Below, piece after piece: positions 1 through 11,050 of a stretch of 64,000 nt of DNA. The translations under genes were made by a program, and so were the position numbers. The number at the start of each line of letters is the position of its first letter. Within the stretch, counting starts at the first letter, position 1. The stretch is from Solen grandis. Lineage: Eukaryota > Mollusca > Bivalvia > Adapedonta > Solenidae. A model generated the notes under the pieces. That model saw nothing but the letters and a program-made list of their open reading frames with translations, was not told where the DNA came from and made no database searches. The stretch covers positions 42,099,537-42,163,536 of the forward strand of contig CM037792.1 of the NCBI GenBank assembly GCA_021229015.1, read 5' to 3'.

Positions 1-291
1 GTTTCCTCCTACCTCAAAAACCAAACAAAAGCAACCAGAAGTGCCAACGAGAAGATTTTCATAAGAAATGACGCTTTCTATCTAATTGTTGTAAAATAAA
101 TCATATTTTAATTTAAACTGAAATATTATGAGGCAATTGTTTGGAAGTTTGTCAGGTAAAGTGACCATAACCCTTTACATACAGTGTCCCTTTGATCAAG
201 GTTTGAACCTGACACATAGATAGTGCAGTGCTACTTTTGCATTTTTTTTTCAATACAAATTGAGATCATTGATATTATGTTGTTTGTATAT
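1..291. other. Non-coding, nothing recognised
   Basis: AT-rich sequence with no open frame of note and no repeat that I can match elsewhere in the window. Confidence 0.5.
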
Positions 292-1735
292 TTAACATCC
301 CAACAGTATTTCAGTCATTTGGAGACTACCGGTGTAACAGCCCAGATTTTCCCCCCAGTCAGTTTTTTCCCCGGGGAAGAAACTGACTAGTCAAGTTTTT
401 CCCCGGGGAAGAAACTGACTAGTCAGGTTTTTCCCCACCCAGTCAGTTTTCCCCCCCCTCTCTTTTTAAGGTTTTAGAGGTGGGGGAATTTCTTGACCAG
501 TCAGATTTTTCCCCCCTATCTAATATTTTTACACGAGATGGTGGGGAAATTCTGGACCAGTCAGTTTTTTCCCCCCTATCTAATATTTTTACACGATATG
601 GTGGGGAATTTCTTGACCAGTCAGTTTTTTCCCCCCCTGTCATTTAGATTGTTCGTGGTGGTGGGGAAATTCTGGACCAGTCAGTTTTTTCCCCCCTATC
701 TTGTATTTTTACACGAGATGGTGGGGAAATTCTGGACCAGTCAGTTTTTTCCCCCCTGTCATTTAGATTGTGGTGATGGTGGGGAAATTCTGGACCAGTC
801 AGTTTTTTCCCCCCTATCTAATTTTTTCTCCCCTTTCTTATATAACATACAGGAGTATGTTAAACATGTAGTTAGTCTTTCTCCCATATCTAATAGACTG
901 TGCGATATGGTGGTGAAATTCTGATCAAACATTGAATTACATGTCCAGAATTTCCCCACCATCACAAACAATCTAAATGACAGGGGGAAAAAACTGACTG
1001 GTCCAGAATTTCCCCACCATCTCGCACTATATATTGGATAGGGGGGAAGAAACTGACTGGTCCAGAATTCCCCACCATCAAAAAATTAAATGACAGGGGG
1101 AAAAAACTGACTGGTCAAGAAATTCCCCACCATATCGTGTAAAAATTAGATAGGGGGGAAAAAACTGACTGGTCAAGAAAATTCCCACCATCACGAACAA
1201 TATAAATGACAGGGGGGAAAAAAACTGACTGGTCAAGAATTTCCCCACCATCTCGTGTAAAAATATTAGATAGGGGGGAAAAAACTGACTGGTCCAGAAT
1301 TTCGCCACTATATCACATAAAAATATTAGATAGGGGCGAAAAAACTGACTGGTCCAGAATTTCCCCACCTCTAAAACCTTAAAAATAGAGGGGGGAAAAA
1401 ACTGACTGGGTGGGGAAAAACCTGACCAGTTAGTTTCTTCCCCGGGGAAAAATCTGACTGGGGAAAAACCTGACCGGTCAGTTTCTTCCCCGGGGAAAAA
1501 CCTGACCAGTCAGTTTTTTCCCCGGGGAAGAAACTGACTGGGGAAAAAACTGACTGTTACACCGGTACTTCTAATTAGCGCTATAGAGCTACCACACTGC
1601 AGTATCACACCATAGACACATGGCATGATACCACACTCAGTCATATTATCTTGACACTGGACCAACCAGTCCTGGAACTCCCTTTATATGCTGAGTGCCA
1701 AGCAAGGGAAGGAAACAAGTACCATTTTTATGACT
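292..1735 (+). repeat. Interspersed repeat X, copy 1, split by a foldback element
   Basis: Family X starts near TTAACATCCCA, continues with TATTTCAGTCATTTGGAGAC and later carries ACTGCAGTATCAC and a CCAACCAGTCCTGG block. In this copy the left part (292-328) and the right part (1566 to about 1735) are separated by the foldback element at 329-1565. Five other copies, at 11.7, 13.1, 17.0, 28.7 and 62.2 kb, are uninterrupted, which supports the insertion reading. The class is unknown; no protein or RNA promoter is visible. Confidence 0.75.
329..1565. mobile_element. Foldback element, 1.24 kb, with tandem-repeat arms
   Basis: The ends are perfect 12-base inverted repeats (CCGGTGTAACAG at 329-340 and its complement at 1554-1565), flanked by TA on both sides (327-328, 1566-1567). 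Inside, each arm is a tandem array of roughly 60-base units. Two unit types alternate: one contains TATCTAATATTTTTACACGA, the other TGTCATTTAGATTGTTCG. All share GGTGGGGAAATTCTGGACCA and CAGTCAGTTTTTTCCCCC. The left arm (to about 830) carries them in plus orientation, the right arm (from about 945) in minus orientation, around a spacer at about 830-945. The whole element can fold into one hairpin. No transposase is encoded; the open frames here are repeat artefacts. The TA flanks suggest a Tc1/mariner-type mobiliser, which is inference. Confidence 0.85.
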
Positions 1736-2040
1736 TTATAAGAAATGTACATCCATAATAGTATAGAGAAGGGTAACAAAAATAAAAACAAACAACATTT
1801 CATATATAAATAGTCTGGCACAATTTTATTAATAATAACTTTGTAAAAATATTCCATCTCTAAAAATAATTCTCTATTTTCAGCAAAATAAAACAGTGTT
1901 ATTAAAAAAATTAAACATTTTGCTCAAATCTGAGAACAGTACATGCATCTAGATTGATAGACTCATCTAAATGTCAATCTTTCACAAATTTGTCTTTCTT
2001 TGATTAATTTACATAACATCATTTTGATTTATGATATACA

Positions 2041-2282
2041 TTAACCCTTTCCCTCATATAGACTCATTTTGACGCACTCAATAGGTACCACATAAAGCCT
2101 GATCTGCAGAAAACCACAGTTAAACCTTACCAAATTTAATTGTAAAATCCTCATTACCAGACCACTGAGGAGCAGCGAACAGCATAAAACCTGATCAGCC
2201 TGCAAGTTACTCGCAGGCTGATCTGGTTTTATGCTGTTCGCATAGGTCTTTTCATGGTTTCCTCTATGAGGGAAAGGGTTAA
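2041..2282 (+). mobile_element. TTAA MITE, family M1, copy 1
   Basis: The element is bounded by TTAA on both sides and has terminal inverted repeats CCCTTTCCCTCAT / ATGAGGGAAAGGG. It carries an internal palindrome around CAGCCTGCGAGTTACTCGCA. About 242 bases long and non-coding. Eight copies occur in the window. TTAA target duplications are the hallmark of piggyBac-type transposition, so a piggyBac-mobilised MITE is the likely identity. Confidence 0.88.
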
Positions 2283-3071
2283 TCCAATTAATGCATCTTT
2301 TCAGTGGAAATTTAAGCCCTGCCATTACCCATTGTTAGGGGATTGTTTTACATTAATTATGATTAAGTCAAATGCTTAAAAATAGTATCAAAAACAAACA
2401 CATGTGATCTTTTGTGTATATTTAGTTCAACCACTGATGACATGATATCACAGTGTAACTATTGTTTAATCTTATGATTTAATTAAGATATATCTATAAA
2501 TATTGGAAATGTCTGTTTGAATAGATTGTTTAACTTTTTTTTTTAACGTAATTGAGAACCCTTGAATACAGTGATTTTTTAGTTTTTGTTGTGTTAGTCC
2601 TGGGGTTCTCTAGACTTAAGAAATATGAGTCCCAATATGAAAAGTCTGCATTCTAATTTAATTTTAATAGCATTTTCTGTAAAATTTATGCATCCAGTGA
2701 ATGCATAAAAATTTAAACAGCTTCCACACCAAAAACATTCAACCTATGATGCAGGATGCATAGGTAAAAATTACTGGAAAAGCAGGTGAAATATGAGTTT
2801 AAACATTGAAATACATGCACCACAATGTACATAAAATCAAAATATTGACATAGAGGTCTATGGTGTTCCTGACACAAAATGACATTTGACAGCTGTATAT
2901 AATAAGTGCAAGTCTTATCTACATTATGACATCACTGAGCATATATAAAACATATTGGAATATTACTAAAGCTGATAAAAACAAAAGGGGCCATGAGGGC
3001 CCTCAATTGCTTGCTTGATAACAATTTGCTTGAAGTAACCATGTTAAGTGTATAGTTTATGAAATCTCTCT
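2283..3071. other. Non-coding, nothing recognised
   Basis: AT-rich sequence without supported genes, repeats or structured elements that I can identify. Confidence 0.5.
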
Positions 3072-3541
3072 TTAACCCTTTCCCTCTTATAGACTCATTT
3101 TGACGCACTCAGTAGGTACCACATAAAGCCTGATCTGCAGAAAACTGTTGTATAAGCCTTGTTATGCGTCAAGGGAGACAACAATGTCGTGCTTACTGCT
3201 TACACTAACATGAGTTACTGTTATTGTATTATGTATAAGATATATATATATATATATATATATACCATTGTTGTAGACTAGTTAGTCTCTGTTTAGCCAT
3301 GCTACCATATAGATGTGCTATGTAAATAAAGTGTAATCACGAAGGTCTTCGGTCGTCTTGATATAACAAAAACCACAGTTAAACCTTACCAAATATAATT
3401 ACAAAATCCTCATTTCAAGACCACTGAGGAGCAGCGAACAGCATAAAACCTGATCAGCCTGCGAGTTACTCGCAGGCTGATCTGGTTTTATGTTGTTCGC
3501 ATAGGTCTTTTCATGGTTTCCTCTATGAGGGAAAGGGTTAA
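3072..3541 (+). mobile_element. TTAA MITE M1, copy 2, split by a solo LTR
   Basis: Both ends and both flanking TTAA sites of M1 are present, but the element is about 228 bases longer than its relatives because another element sits at 3146-3368. Without it the copy matches the family across its length. Confidence 0.88.
3146..3368 (+). mobile_element. Probable solo LTR nested in a MITE
   Basis: A 223-base insert starts TGTTGTATAA and ends TATAACA, so it has the TG...CA ends of retroviral-type LTRs. It is flanked by a perfect 5-base duplication AAAAC (3141-3145 and 3369-3373), while the other MITE copies have this AAAAC only once. A (TA)n tract and an AATAAA signal near 3327 lie inside. No coding sequence is present. 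The reading as a solo LTR of an LTR retrotransposon rests on ends, duplication and length. Confidence 0.75.
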
Positions 3542-3580
3542 TAAAATATTTCTATATCTTACACTCCAAAGCATGGAATA

Positions 3581-5230
3581 AACAAGAGCTGTCAGGGAGA
3601 TAGCGCGCTTGACTATTCTCAGTGCTTTATAGTATAAAAAAAAAGCTACGCTGAATCTTTCAAGGACCATGTATCTGTCAAAATACATGATAGTGTCTGC
3701 TTTTTTCTACTCATTGCAATTATGTTGCTGAACAAGTATACAAAGTATCAAAAGCAATAACATGACTTTGAAATATTTATGGGTATATTTTTATATGGTC
3801 ACAAAGGGGAACTAGATGTGGGTGTTCCTCGGAACACTTGTGTCGCCTGCATTTAAGCATGTTTGATGAAAGAATTGACTAGAAAATCGATCTTTTGACA
3901 AATTATTGATAAAGCATAATCTATTTTGTGAGGTACAAAATAACACCAAATCACACACACACACACATATATATATTTTTATTTTTTTTTTTGGGGGGGG
4001 GGGGGAATAAAATATTCAAACAGTGCAATATGTAATAATTTTCCCGAGCACTTTCGACTATACAGTCTTCATCAGAGGAGTGTCAGAATGACTATGAATT
4101 CAAAACATTAACTGTAAGAAAAATTATGACGTCATTAAGCACTTATGACGTTAATTATATATATGTTGCAAGTTTGTAGTCATCATTATTGAGTTATCAT
4201 TCTTGTGTACTGCACTCAGACCAATGAGATCTATCTACTATAAATGTTTAAGGCAACACTTCAAATACTTTACAAGTTATGCACCACACAAGAATTAAAT
4301 CAAAAAAAATAAACAAAGGGAAATAACTCCAAAAATACAACAGTTATCATTCTTGCACAATGCACTCCATGAGATCTTTCCACCTGTGAGGTTTCAAAGT
4401 AATACCTCAAATACTTTTTGAGTTATGGTCCGGACAAAAATAAAATCTCAGAATCAACAAAGGGTAATAACTCAGAAAATACGAAAGTCAGAGTTATCAT
4501 TCTTGTGCACTGCACTCCACCTCAATGTGATCTATCCATGTTTTAAGTTTCAAGGTGATACCTCAAATACTTTTTGAGTTATGGTCCGGACAAAAATAAA
4601 ATCTCAGAATCAACAAAGGGTAATAACTCAGAAAATACGAAAGTCAGAGTTATCATTCTTGTGCACTGCACTCCACCTCAATGTGATCTATCCATGTTTT
4701 AAGTTTCAAGGTGATACCTCAAATACTTTTCGAGTTATGCTCCGGACAAGAAAGTGTGACGCCGACGACACCGACGACGACGCCGACGACGACGGACAAA
4801 GTGATCCCTATGTGTCTGCCATGCTATGCAGGCGACACAATAATTCTGTTAAAATCCATGCTAGATATATGGGTCTTGGTAAGTGGTGTACAATTATGAC
4901 CCTGAAGACAAATGTGAAGTTTAAAGTGAATATCTTTGGTGGTTGTGGAGATTGAATTTGCACACATAACCTAACCTGGAATTTCTAAGTTCACAAAGGG
5001 GAATAATTCAGTACAAATCCATGCTTTTGGGTCTTGGTCAGTGAGCTACAATTATGACCCCAAATAGATTTGTAAATTTTCAAGTGAATACCTTTAGTGG
5101 TTGTGGAGATATAAGAAGATAGAAAAACTTGCACACAAAACCTTTACCTTGAGTGTTATGCCAATGCTGATGCTGACGCCAGGATGACTAAGATAGCTCT
5201 CATTATTCTTTGAATAGTCAAGCTAAAAAT
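3581..5230 (+). mobile_element. DINE/HINE-like element, family H2, copy 1, with a nested H4 element
   Basis: The 5' end is AACAAGAGCTGTCAGGGAGA and the 3' end GAGCTAAAAAT-like. The subterminal inverted repeat GCTTGACTATTC (3607-3618) has an exact complement at 5212-5223, next to the 3' end. The copy is interrupted at 3812-4840 by a second element (H4). The core holds units with AATCCATGCT and TTATGGGTCTTGGTCAGTGAG. No protein is encoded. Confidence 0.8.
3812..4840 (+). mobile_element. DINE/HINE-like element, family H4, nested in H2
   Basis: A perfect 11-base subterminal inverted repeat, GTGTCGCCTGC at 3840-3850 and GCAGGCGACAC at 4828-4838, bounds the element. The core has tandem units with AGTTATGGTCCGGACAAAAA and CTTGTGCACTGCACTCCA, and a GACGCCGACGACG-type box at 4757-4796 precedes the 3' end. 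Compared with the unbroken H2 copy at 41.4 kb (GGGGAATAATTCTG) the insertion is exact, with no target duplication beyond an ambiguous AA. The 124-aa open frame starting at 4581 is repeat sequence, not a gene. Confidence 0.8.
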
Positions 5231-6265
5231 CAAAACTACACACACTTGAAATGCAAATACCCCCACCATTTCTACAGCACACACCTCTTTAAAATAACTA
5301 CCTCCCTATAACAACTGTCTCTCTAGAACAACAGTTTCAATGCTCTCCCAGTGGTGCCATTTTGGAGAGGTTGCTATAAAAAAAAACAAGAACTATCACA
5401 GTAAAAATGACCATTATAAAGTTAAGTACCAATCAATATGTTACTGGTCTACAAAGCTGGAGGAATCAATACTGATATAAGCTTATTTGGCTTGGAGACA
5501 ACAGACAGACACACACACACACACACAGACACACACACACATATTATTAAACAGTTGATTGCCATATGTATATTAATATGAAGTTCTGCAGAAGATACAA
5601 AAAAATAGACCATACCCAAGTCTGTAACCTTGACCTTGTGCAAATGATACTGCGTCAAGGTCATGTAACACCCTTTGGTCATGGGCAAACTTTGTACCAA
5701 ATATGAACTTCTGTGCATTAAGGGTTACAGTTGTAGTCAAGACACAAAAGTAGGATAGACATGGTGATTAAACACATGAGGTAATTTTCACATGCAACAA
5801 AAATCATGCCTTTCACAAAATTTTCCATCTAATTAGGAAAACTTCTCACAAAGACTTTTGGATGAGGAATAAATCCTGGAATGACTGAAAAATTAGGTAT
5901 TTTGAATGAGTCAGGATATCTGACTCACCAGGCACCTGGAAATTGCTGAGTATTATGCAGTGAGATTGAAACTTGATGTTTTCCAAATGTATGAAAATAT
6001 ATTTTTTCTAATATGTTCATGTGTTAGGGCATTTATCTATAGTAAAAACTACTTGTATAGTAAAAACTAAATCAAAATTGCAATCAAAGCCAATGCAGCA
6101 AGAGTATTTAGATAGCACATTCATTTGATAAATCTCACGAGAAATTTTAATCATAAAAAAAAAAAAAAAAAAAAATGCTTAAATTAAATTTGATGAAGAA
6201 TGCACTGATTAGTAAAATATAATATTAAGCAAGCATAGTTAGATAATTTAAACAGAATATACATA
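5231..6265. other. Non-coding, DINE-like debris and AT-rich DNA
   Basis: Apart from the AC microsatellite and a 22-base-scale poly(A) tract near 6155, I see only a divergent repeat fragment with TTGACCTTG-type text at 5620-5720. No gene is supported. Confidence 0.45.
5505..5541. repeat. (AC)n microsatellite
   Basis: Interrupted CA/AC dinucleotide run in non-coding DNA. Confidence 0.9.
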
Positions 6266-6507
6266 TTAACCCTTTCCCTCATATAGACTCATTTTGACAC
6301 CCTCAGTAGGTATCACATAAAGCCTGATCTGCAGAAAACCACAGTTAAACCTTACCAAATTTATTTACAAAATCCTCATTTCCAGACCACTGAGGAGCAG
6401 CGAACAGCATAAAACCTGATCAGCCTGCGAGTTACTCGCAGGCTGATCTGGTTTTATACTGTTCGCATAGTTCTTTTCATGGTGTCCTCTATGAGGGAAA
6501 GGGTTAA
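6266..6507 (+). mobile_element. TTAA MITE M1, copy 3
   Basis: TTAA on both sides, CCCTTTCCCTCAT ends and the internal palindrome are all present. Confidence 0.88.
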
Positions 6508-6944
6508 GCAAGCATAGAATTATACTAAAAATGCAAGCATCACCAGAAAATGACTTGATCATAGTATTTAAACGCATAAACCGGGAAGTAAGTCACTAGC
6601 AATTTAAACGATCTACATATTTAATTTAAAAAAAAATAAATGGCAAAAGGCAACTGCTGTCAGTTCCAAAATAACAGGGGATTATGACAAGTTCATTATC
6701 CTGATTATTATACAATTAAAACAGAAAATATATTAATCTTATTGCCATTTGAGACAAAAATCGTCCTATTTTTTCACTAATTGTATACTTTGCAGCTCTG
6801 TTATAATACTGTATTTGGTGTCAATATTTAGATATCACACTTTATTGGACCTCATTGTACATGTATATGAAAATGCACATTTAGACAACAGAACACATCA
6901 CAAAATATATTCTTAGGACTAACTGATGGACCCTGTTATATAAG

Positions 6945-7640
6945 AGTGTGTTATAGTGGAGTCTGTGTTACAATATAGTTTGTGTTATAATGGAGTTTGT
7001 GTTATAATGGAGTTTGTTAAAAAGTAATTATGGTATTTTTGCAATAATGGTATTTGTGTTATAATAGAGTGTGTGTCATAATGGTATTTGTGTTATAATG
7101 GAGCTTGTGTTAAAATAAGAGTGTTATAATGGAGTGTGTATTAAGGAAAAAGTGTTATAATGGAGTTTGTGTTACAATGGCGTTTGTGTTATTACAAAGC
7201 TTGTGTTAAAATGGAATGTGTTATAATGGAGTGTGTTATAACGGAGTTTGTATTAAATGGTGTTCGTGTTATCACAGAGCTTGTGTTAAAATGGAGTGTT
7301 ATAATGGAGTGTGTTTTAATGGAGTTTGTTATAATGGCATTTATGTTATAAAGGAGCTTGTATTACAATGGAGTGTGTTATAATGGATTTTTTTTTTTAT
7401 ATTGGAGTGTGTTATAATAGAGTTTGTTATAATGGTGAGTGTTATAATAGAGTGTGTTTTAATTGAGTTTGTGTTATACTGAAGTTGTGTTATAATGGAG
7501 CTTGTGTTAAAATGGAGGGTTATAATGGAGTTTGTTATAATGGAGTGTGTAATAATAGAGTGTTTTTTAATGGAGTTTGTGTTATACTGGAGTATGTTAT
7601 AATTGTTATACTGGAGTATGTTATAATGGATTTTCAGTTT
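6945..7640 (+). repeat. Degenerate tandem repeat, GTGTTATAATGGAGTTT type
   Basis: About 700 bases made of imperfect units of roughly 17-21 bases around TGTGTTATAATGGAGTTTG, with many substitutions and indels. The open frames here on both strands follow from the repeat and are not genes. Confidence 0.8.
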
Positions 7641-8451
7641 AAGATAATCATTTACACATTTAGGGCACAATTATGGTTCCTGTAATATTGGATCTCACTA
7701 AGACATGTCATTTCACATCATGTTTAGACGACTGGAAAGTCAAATCAGACCGAAAGTTGTACTAATCTCAAAGTTATAATGACTAGCCAACTGTTTATTA
7801 CCCGTTTAGCCTGCAAGTACTTGCGAAGACCCTCAGCTATTGTTCCCGATAGGAACTTAAAAATCAAAATCAATCAAGTATGATTTTCCTATTCAGACTC
7901 AAACTATGCCCATAAGTTTCAAATAAGATTTGAGTATGACACTCATATTTGAGCCTGAGATCATACTTAAGTATTTTCGAGATCACGGGTCCTGGGCCAA
8001 ATTCATCAACCCTCTGAGCCTATATTTCAGATTCAGACTCAAGAAATGCAAACTTTCAAAGTTTTCCTTATGATTACGCAAGATAAATGTTATGAAAAGT
8101 ATAATTACAAGTGTATAATGTCATTTATACTTTTCCTGCATTAACATAAAACAATATGAAATGAAACCACTTCATACAGTTTTGTTGTTTACTTTGCCAT
8201 ACATAAAATGGTCAAACTTGGATTGTACTTTGCTTTAAATTAATACACAGCTTAAACAATCTATCAAAATAATAATTACAAAAAATAATGGTGTGTTGGT
8301 AAGTTCCTTCATAAGGAAGAAATCAAATATTTAAAATGTCAGAATCCAGAGTCTTGTTTTTAAAATATGGACACAGGAAATGGGTTAATAATGGTACTGG
8401 ATTTATATGTCACTTCCTTGTGAATTTATCTGTGATAAAAGAAGAAGACAC

Positions 8452-8605
8452 ATGGGCACTGTGGTACAGTGGTAAGATATCTAAGTGCAGATCTGAAAAT
8501 TGTGGCTCTGAACTCTGTTGTGGACAAAGAATTTTCATCACCTTCCCAGGTGCAAAGTAATGGTCAAATCCAGGAATAAGTTGTAAGAACATGTTTCCAA
8601 ACTGA
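8452..8605 (+). mobile_element. tRNA-derived SINE, copy 1, degenerate
   Basis: GTGGTACAGTGGTAAGAT resembles a tRNA A box and CTGAACTCTG a decayed B box. The body ends ATAAGTTGTAAGAA, as does the better copy at 63.57 kb. The tRNA fold is not conserved. Confidence 0.6.
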
Positions 8606-8634
8606 CATAATATATCAAAGTTTAAACTAAAAGC

Positions 8635-8876
8635 TTAACCCTTTCCCTCATATAGACTCATTTTGACGCACTCAATAGGTACCACATAAAGTCTGATCTG
8701 CAGAGAGCCAAACTCAAACCTTACCAAATTTAATTGTAAAATCCTCATTACCAGACCACTAAGGAGCAGCGAACAGCATAAAACCTGATAAGCCTGCGAG
8801 TTACTCGCAGGCTGATCTGGTTTTATGCTGTTCACATAGGTCTTTTCATGGTATCCTCTATGAGGGAAAGGGTTAA
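8635..8876 (+). mobile_element. TTAA MITE M1, copy 4
   Basis: Complete copy with TTAA flanks and the family's inverted ends. Confidence 0.88.
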
Positions 8877-9876
8877 GATAAAAAAGCCAAAAAAAAAAAA
8901 AAAAATGAAAATAGGTAACATAATAAATATCAATGCATGAAATAATTAATATTTTTCACCCTCTATCACTCATACATACTGGTGCTTGTGAAACTTACAT
9001 GAATATGTAATGGCCAACAGCATTGTCATTTAATGACATTTTTCTCATGATGAACAAGCATAGAAGATGAAGCATCTGTGAGCAATTTAAAGCCTTAATT
9101 AGAGGTAAGCTAATCAAAAACTGATGTGCCAGTGAGACACAAATGCCCCTACCTGCAATTAATACTAGAAGTAGCAAAAATCCAAAGGCTGTAATTCTGT
9201 CGAAATTTTGCAAAGGAGAGTAAAATACAAATAATGCAGCGCATCATTGTACAAATACATACCAAAAATCATCTAAATATATCAAGTATGTAGAAAAAAA
9301 GGTTGAAAATTTCTGTAATCAAATTTTTTGAGTCAAAGCACCGTAACTCCACCAAAAATAGGCGAAGCTGAGGATCTGCAACTCATCATAACATGCCTAC
9401 ATACCAAAAATCAACTCAGTATTTCTAAGAATACAGACAAAGTCCAGAAATCTCCTTTGTTAAATACTTTAAAAGTTCAAGAAGCTCTTTCAAAAATGGG
9501 CAAGGTATCAAATGCAAATTTGGCCTGAAACTCTGAAATGCACACCAACATAATAAAAATCAACTCTGTATCTCCAAACATATATTTGTACAAAAAAAAA
9601 ACTTATTTGGGAAATCTTTTATTTTGGAATGACGAAATGACAAACATTAGTGACAGAGGCAAAAAAAAGTTCTGAAGCTTCAGCCAGGCTCAAATAAAGG
9701 ACCTTATAGTTGGCAGTGCTTAGAATACATAAATAACAATGTGAGAATAATAAGACTTAGGCAATGCAAAGACACCATCTTGAAATAAGCCATACTTTAA
9801 AATTGAATTAAAATATAAAAAATATACATACTTAAATGAATTAAAAAAGAACAAAAATAGGCATTGCTAACTTTTA
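8877..9876. other. Non-coding, nothing firm
   Basis: Poly(A)-rich stretches and a degenerate repeat (CATACCAAAAATCA seen at about 9260 and 9400). No splice-flanked open frame is visible. Confidence 0.4.
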
Positions 9877-10176
9877 CAGGGCTGTAAAAATCCACTCGTC
9901 CGCTCAAGAAAGAAATGTTTCAGTAAAAAATGAATTTCATATTGTTATGATGGTCAAGTGCTTACGATAAAACGAAACATACAAAAAAGCCCTGGATCAT
10001 TGGTTTTCTGACTTACCGTTTTTGACGATAAAAGAAGAAAAACTGTTATTAAAAGCTTTATACAAGCAAAAATTTAAATCATTTTAGGACGAGCTAAATT
10101 TGTTTAAGGACGAGTAAGATTTTTCACCTACTCGTCCTACAGGACGAGTGACCTAAAAGAAAAATTTACACCCCTG
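9877..10176. mobile_element. Short TIR element, hAT-like ends
   Basis: The ends are CAGGGCTGTAAA and the complement of CAGGGGTGTAAA. ACTCGTCC and GGACGAGT motifs are repeated inside both ends. Length 300 bases, non-coding. CAGGG-type ends are typical of hAT MITEs, but I find no clear 8-base duplication, so the class is tentative. Confidence 0.55.
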
Positions 10177-10901
10177 TGTTAGAGTATGGTATGTACATAA
10201 AACTAATATTTCTGGAAATATAAATATATAATAATACTAACATTTTAACAATACATTCAGTGTATAATGAGTAGTACCAGTATATCTTAATTGACTACTT
10301 TGCCTACCTAAACCTAAACACATTTTATCATTTTTCATCTTGTTCCAATAAACAAGGAGTCAAATATTTGCACCATCATATTTGATCTCTGATCAGTGCA
10401 AAATTATCTTTTTAAAAGAAATATTTAAAACATTTAAAACATTTGAAAAAGTATGTATTTTCTTAAAATACTTCTAAAACAACATTGTTGATAAACAACG
10501 TCAGGGCAAAGTAAGGTGATATTCAAAGATTAATTTTTTTGCTTTATAAATAATCCATTTCTCATTTTCATACTTTATTTTCTGTCTATATCAATTAGAT
10601 GTCTAAAGAGTTTAGAAGTTTACCTCTTCCAATTATTAAGTGACTGATTTCCAATACTCACAAACTAGACTAGGTCAACCCTTGATCTAACAGTATCTGA
10701 TTTCAGGGCTTTTTTCTTTTTTTCCTTCTCTACCAGGTATCTTCTAAAAATTTCTTTAAATTTGTACAGTCTGCATTGCAGCTATTGATAAATCAGATGA
10801 TTTGTATGTTTGTATAAATTAACATATCAGAATCATCTAGACATTGAAAAGGTCTAATGTATATATGTGCATTTAAGGCCCCTGTTGTGTTTGGTGTGAT
10901 C

Positions 10902-11050
10902 TCAATGGTCCATGTACCACGTCTTGGCCCTGGACACTGCACGTTCCCACTGGTTAAAAGTATGCTTGTACTTGGACCAAGTCTGTTTTGGCTCAAATTC
11001 TCGATCCGTCTGCCGCACATGTTCCAATTCAGACTTATCTTTCCACACTC
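10902..11050 (-). CDS. GK5: GK5-like last coding exon
   Basis: The acceptor TTAACAG lies directly upstream. Two bases complete a glycine codon, then 48 residues and a TGA at 10902-10904. The exon encodes VWKDKSELEHVRQ and a Trp/Lys-rich tail ending TWYMDH, the family's usual C-terminus. A possible AATAAA signal on the minus strand is at 10574-10579, about 320 bases downstream. Confidence 0.9.

Noticed and set aside
493..1368. Open frames of 66-143 aa on both strands
   Set aside because: They follow from the tandem units of the foldback element and appear equally on both strands.
2041..2325. 60-94 aa frames containing [20 protein letters not shown]
   Set aside because: They recur at every M1 MITE copy and are reverse translations of the element.
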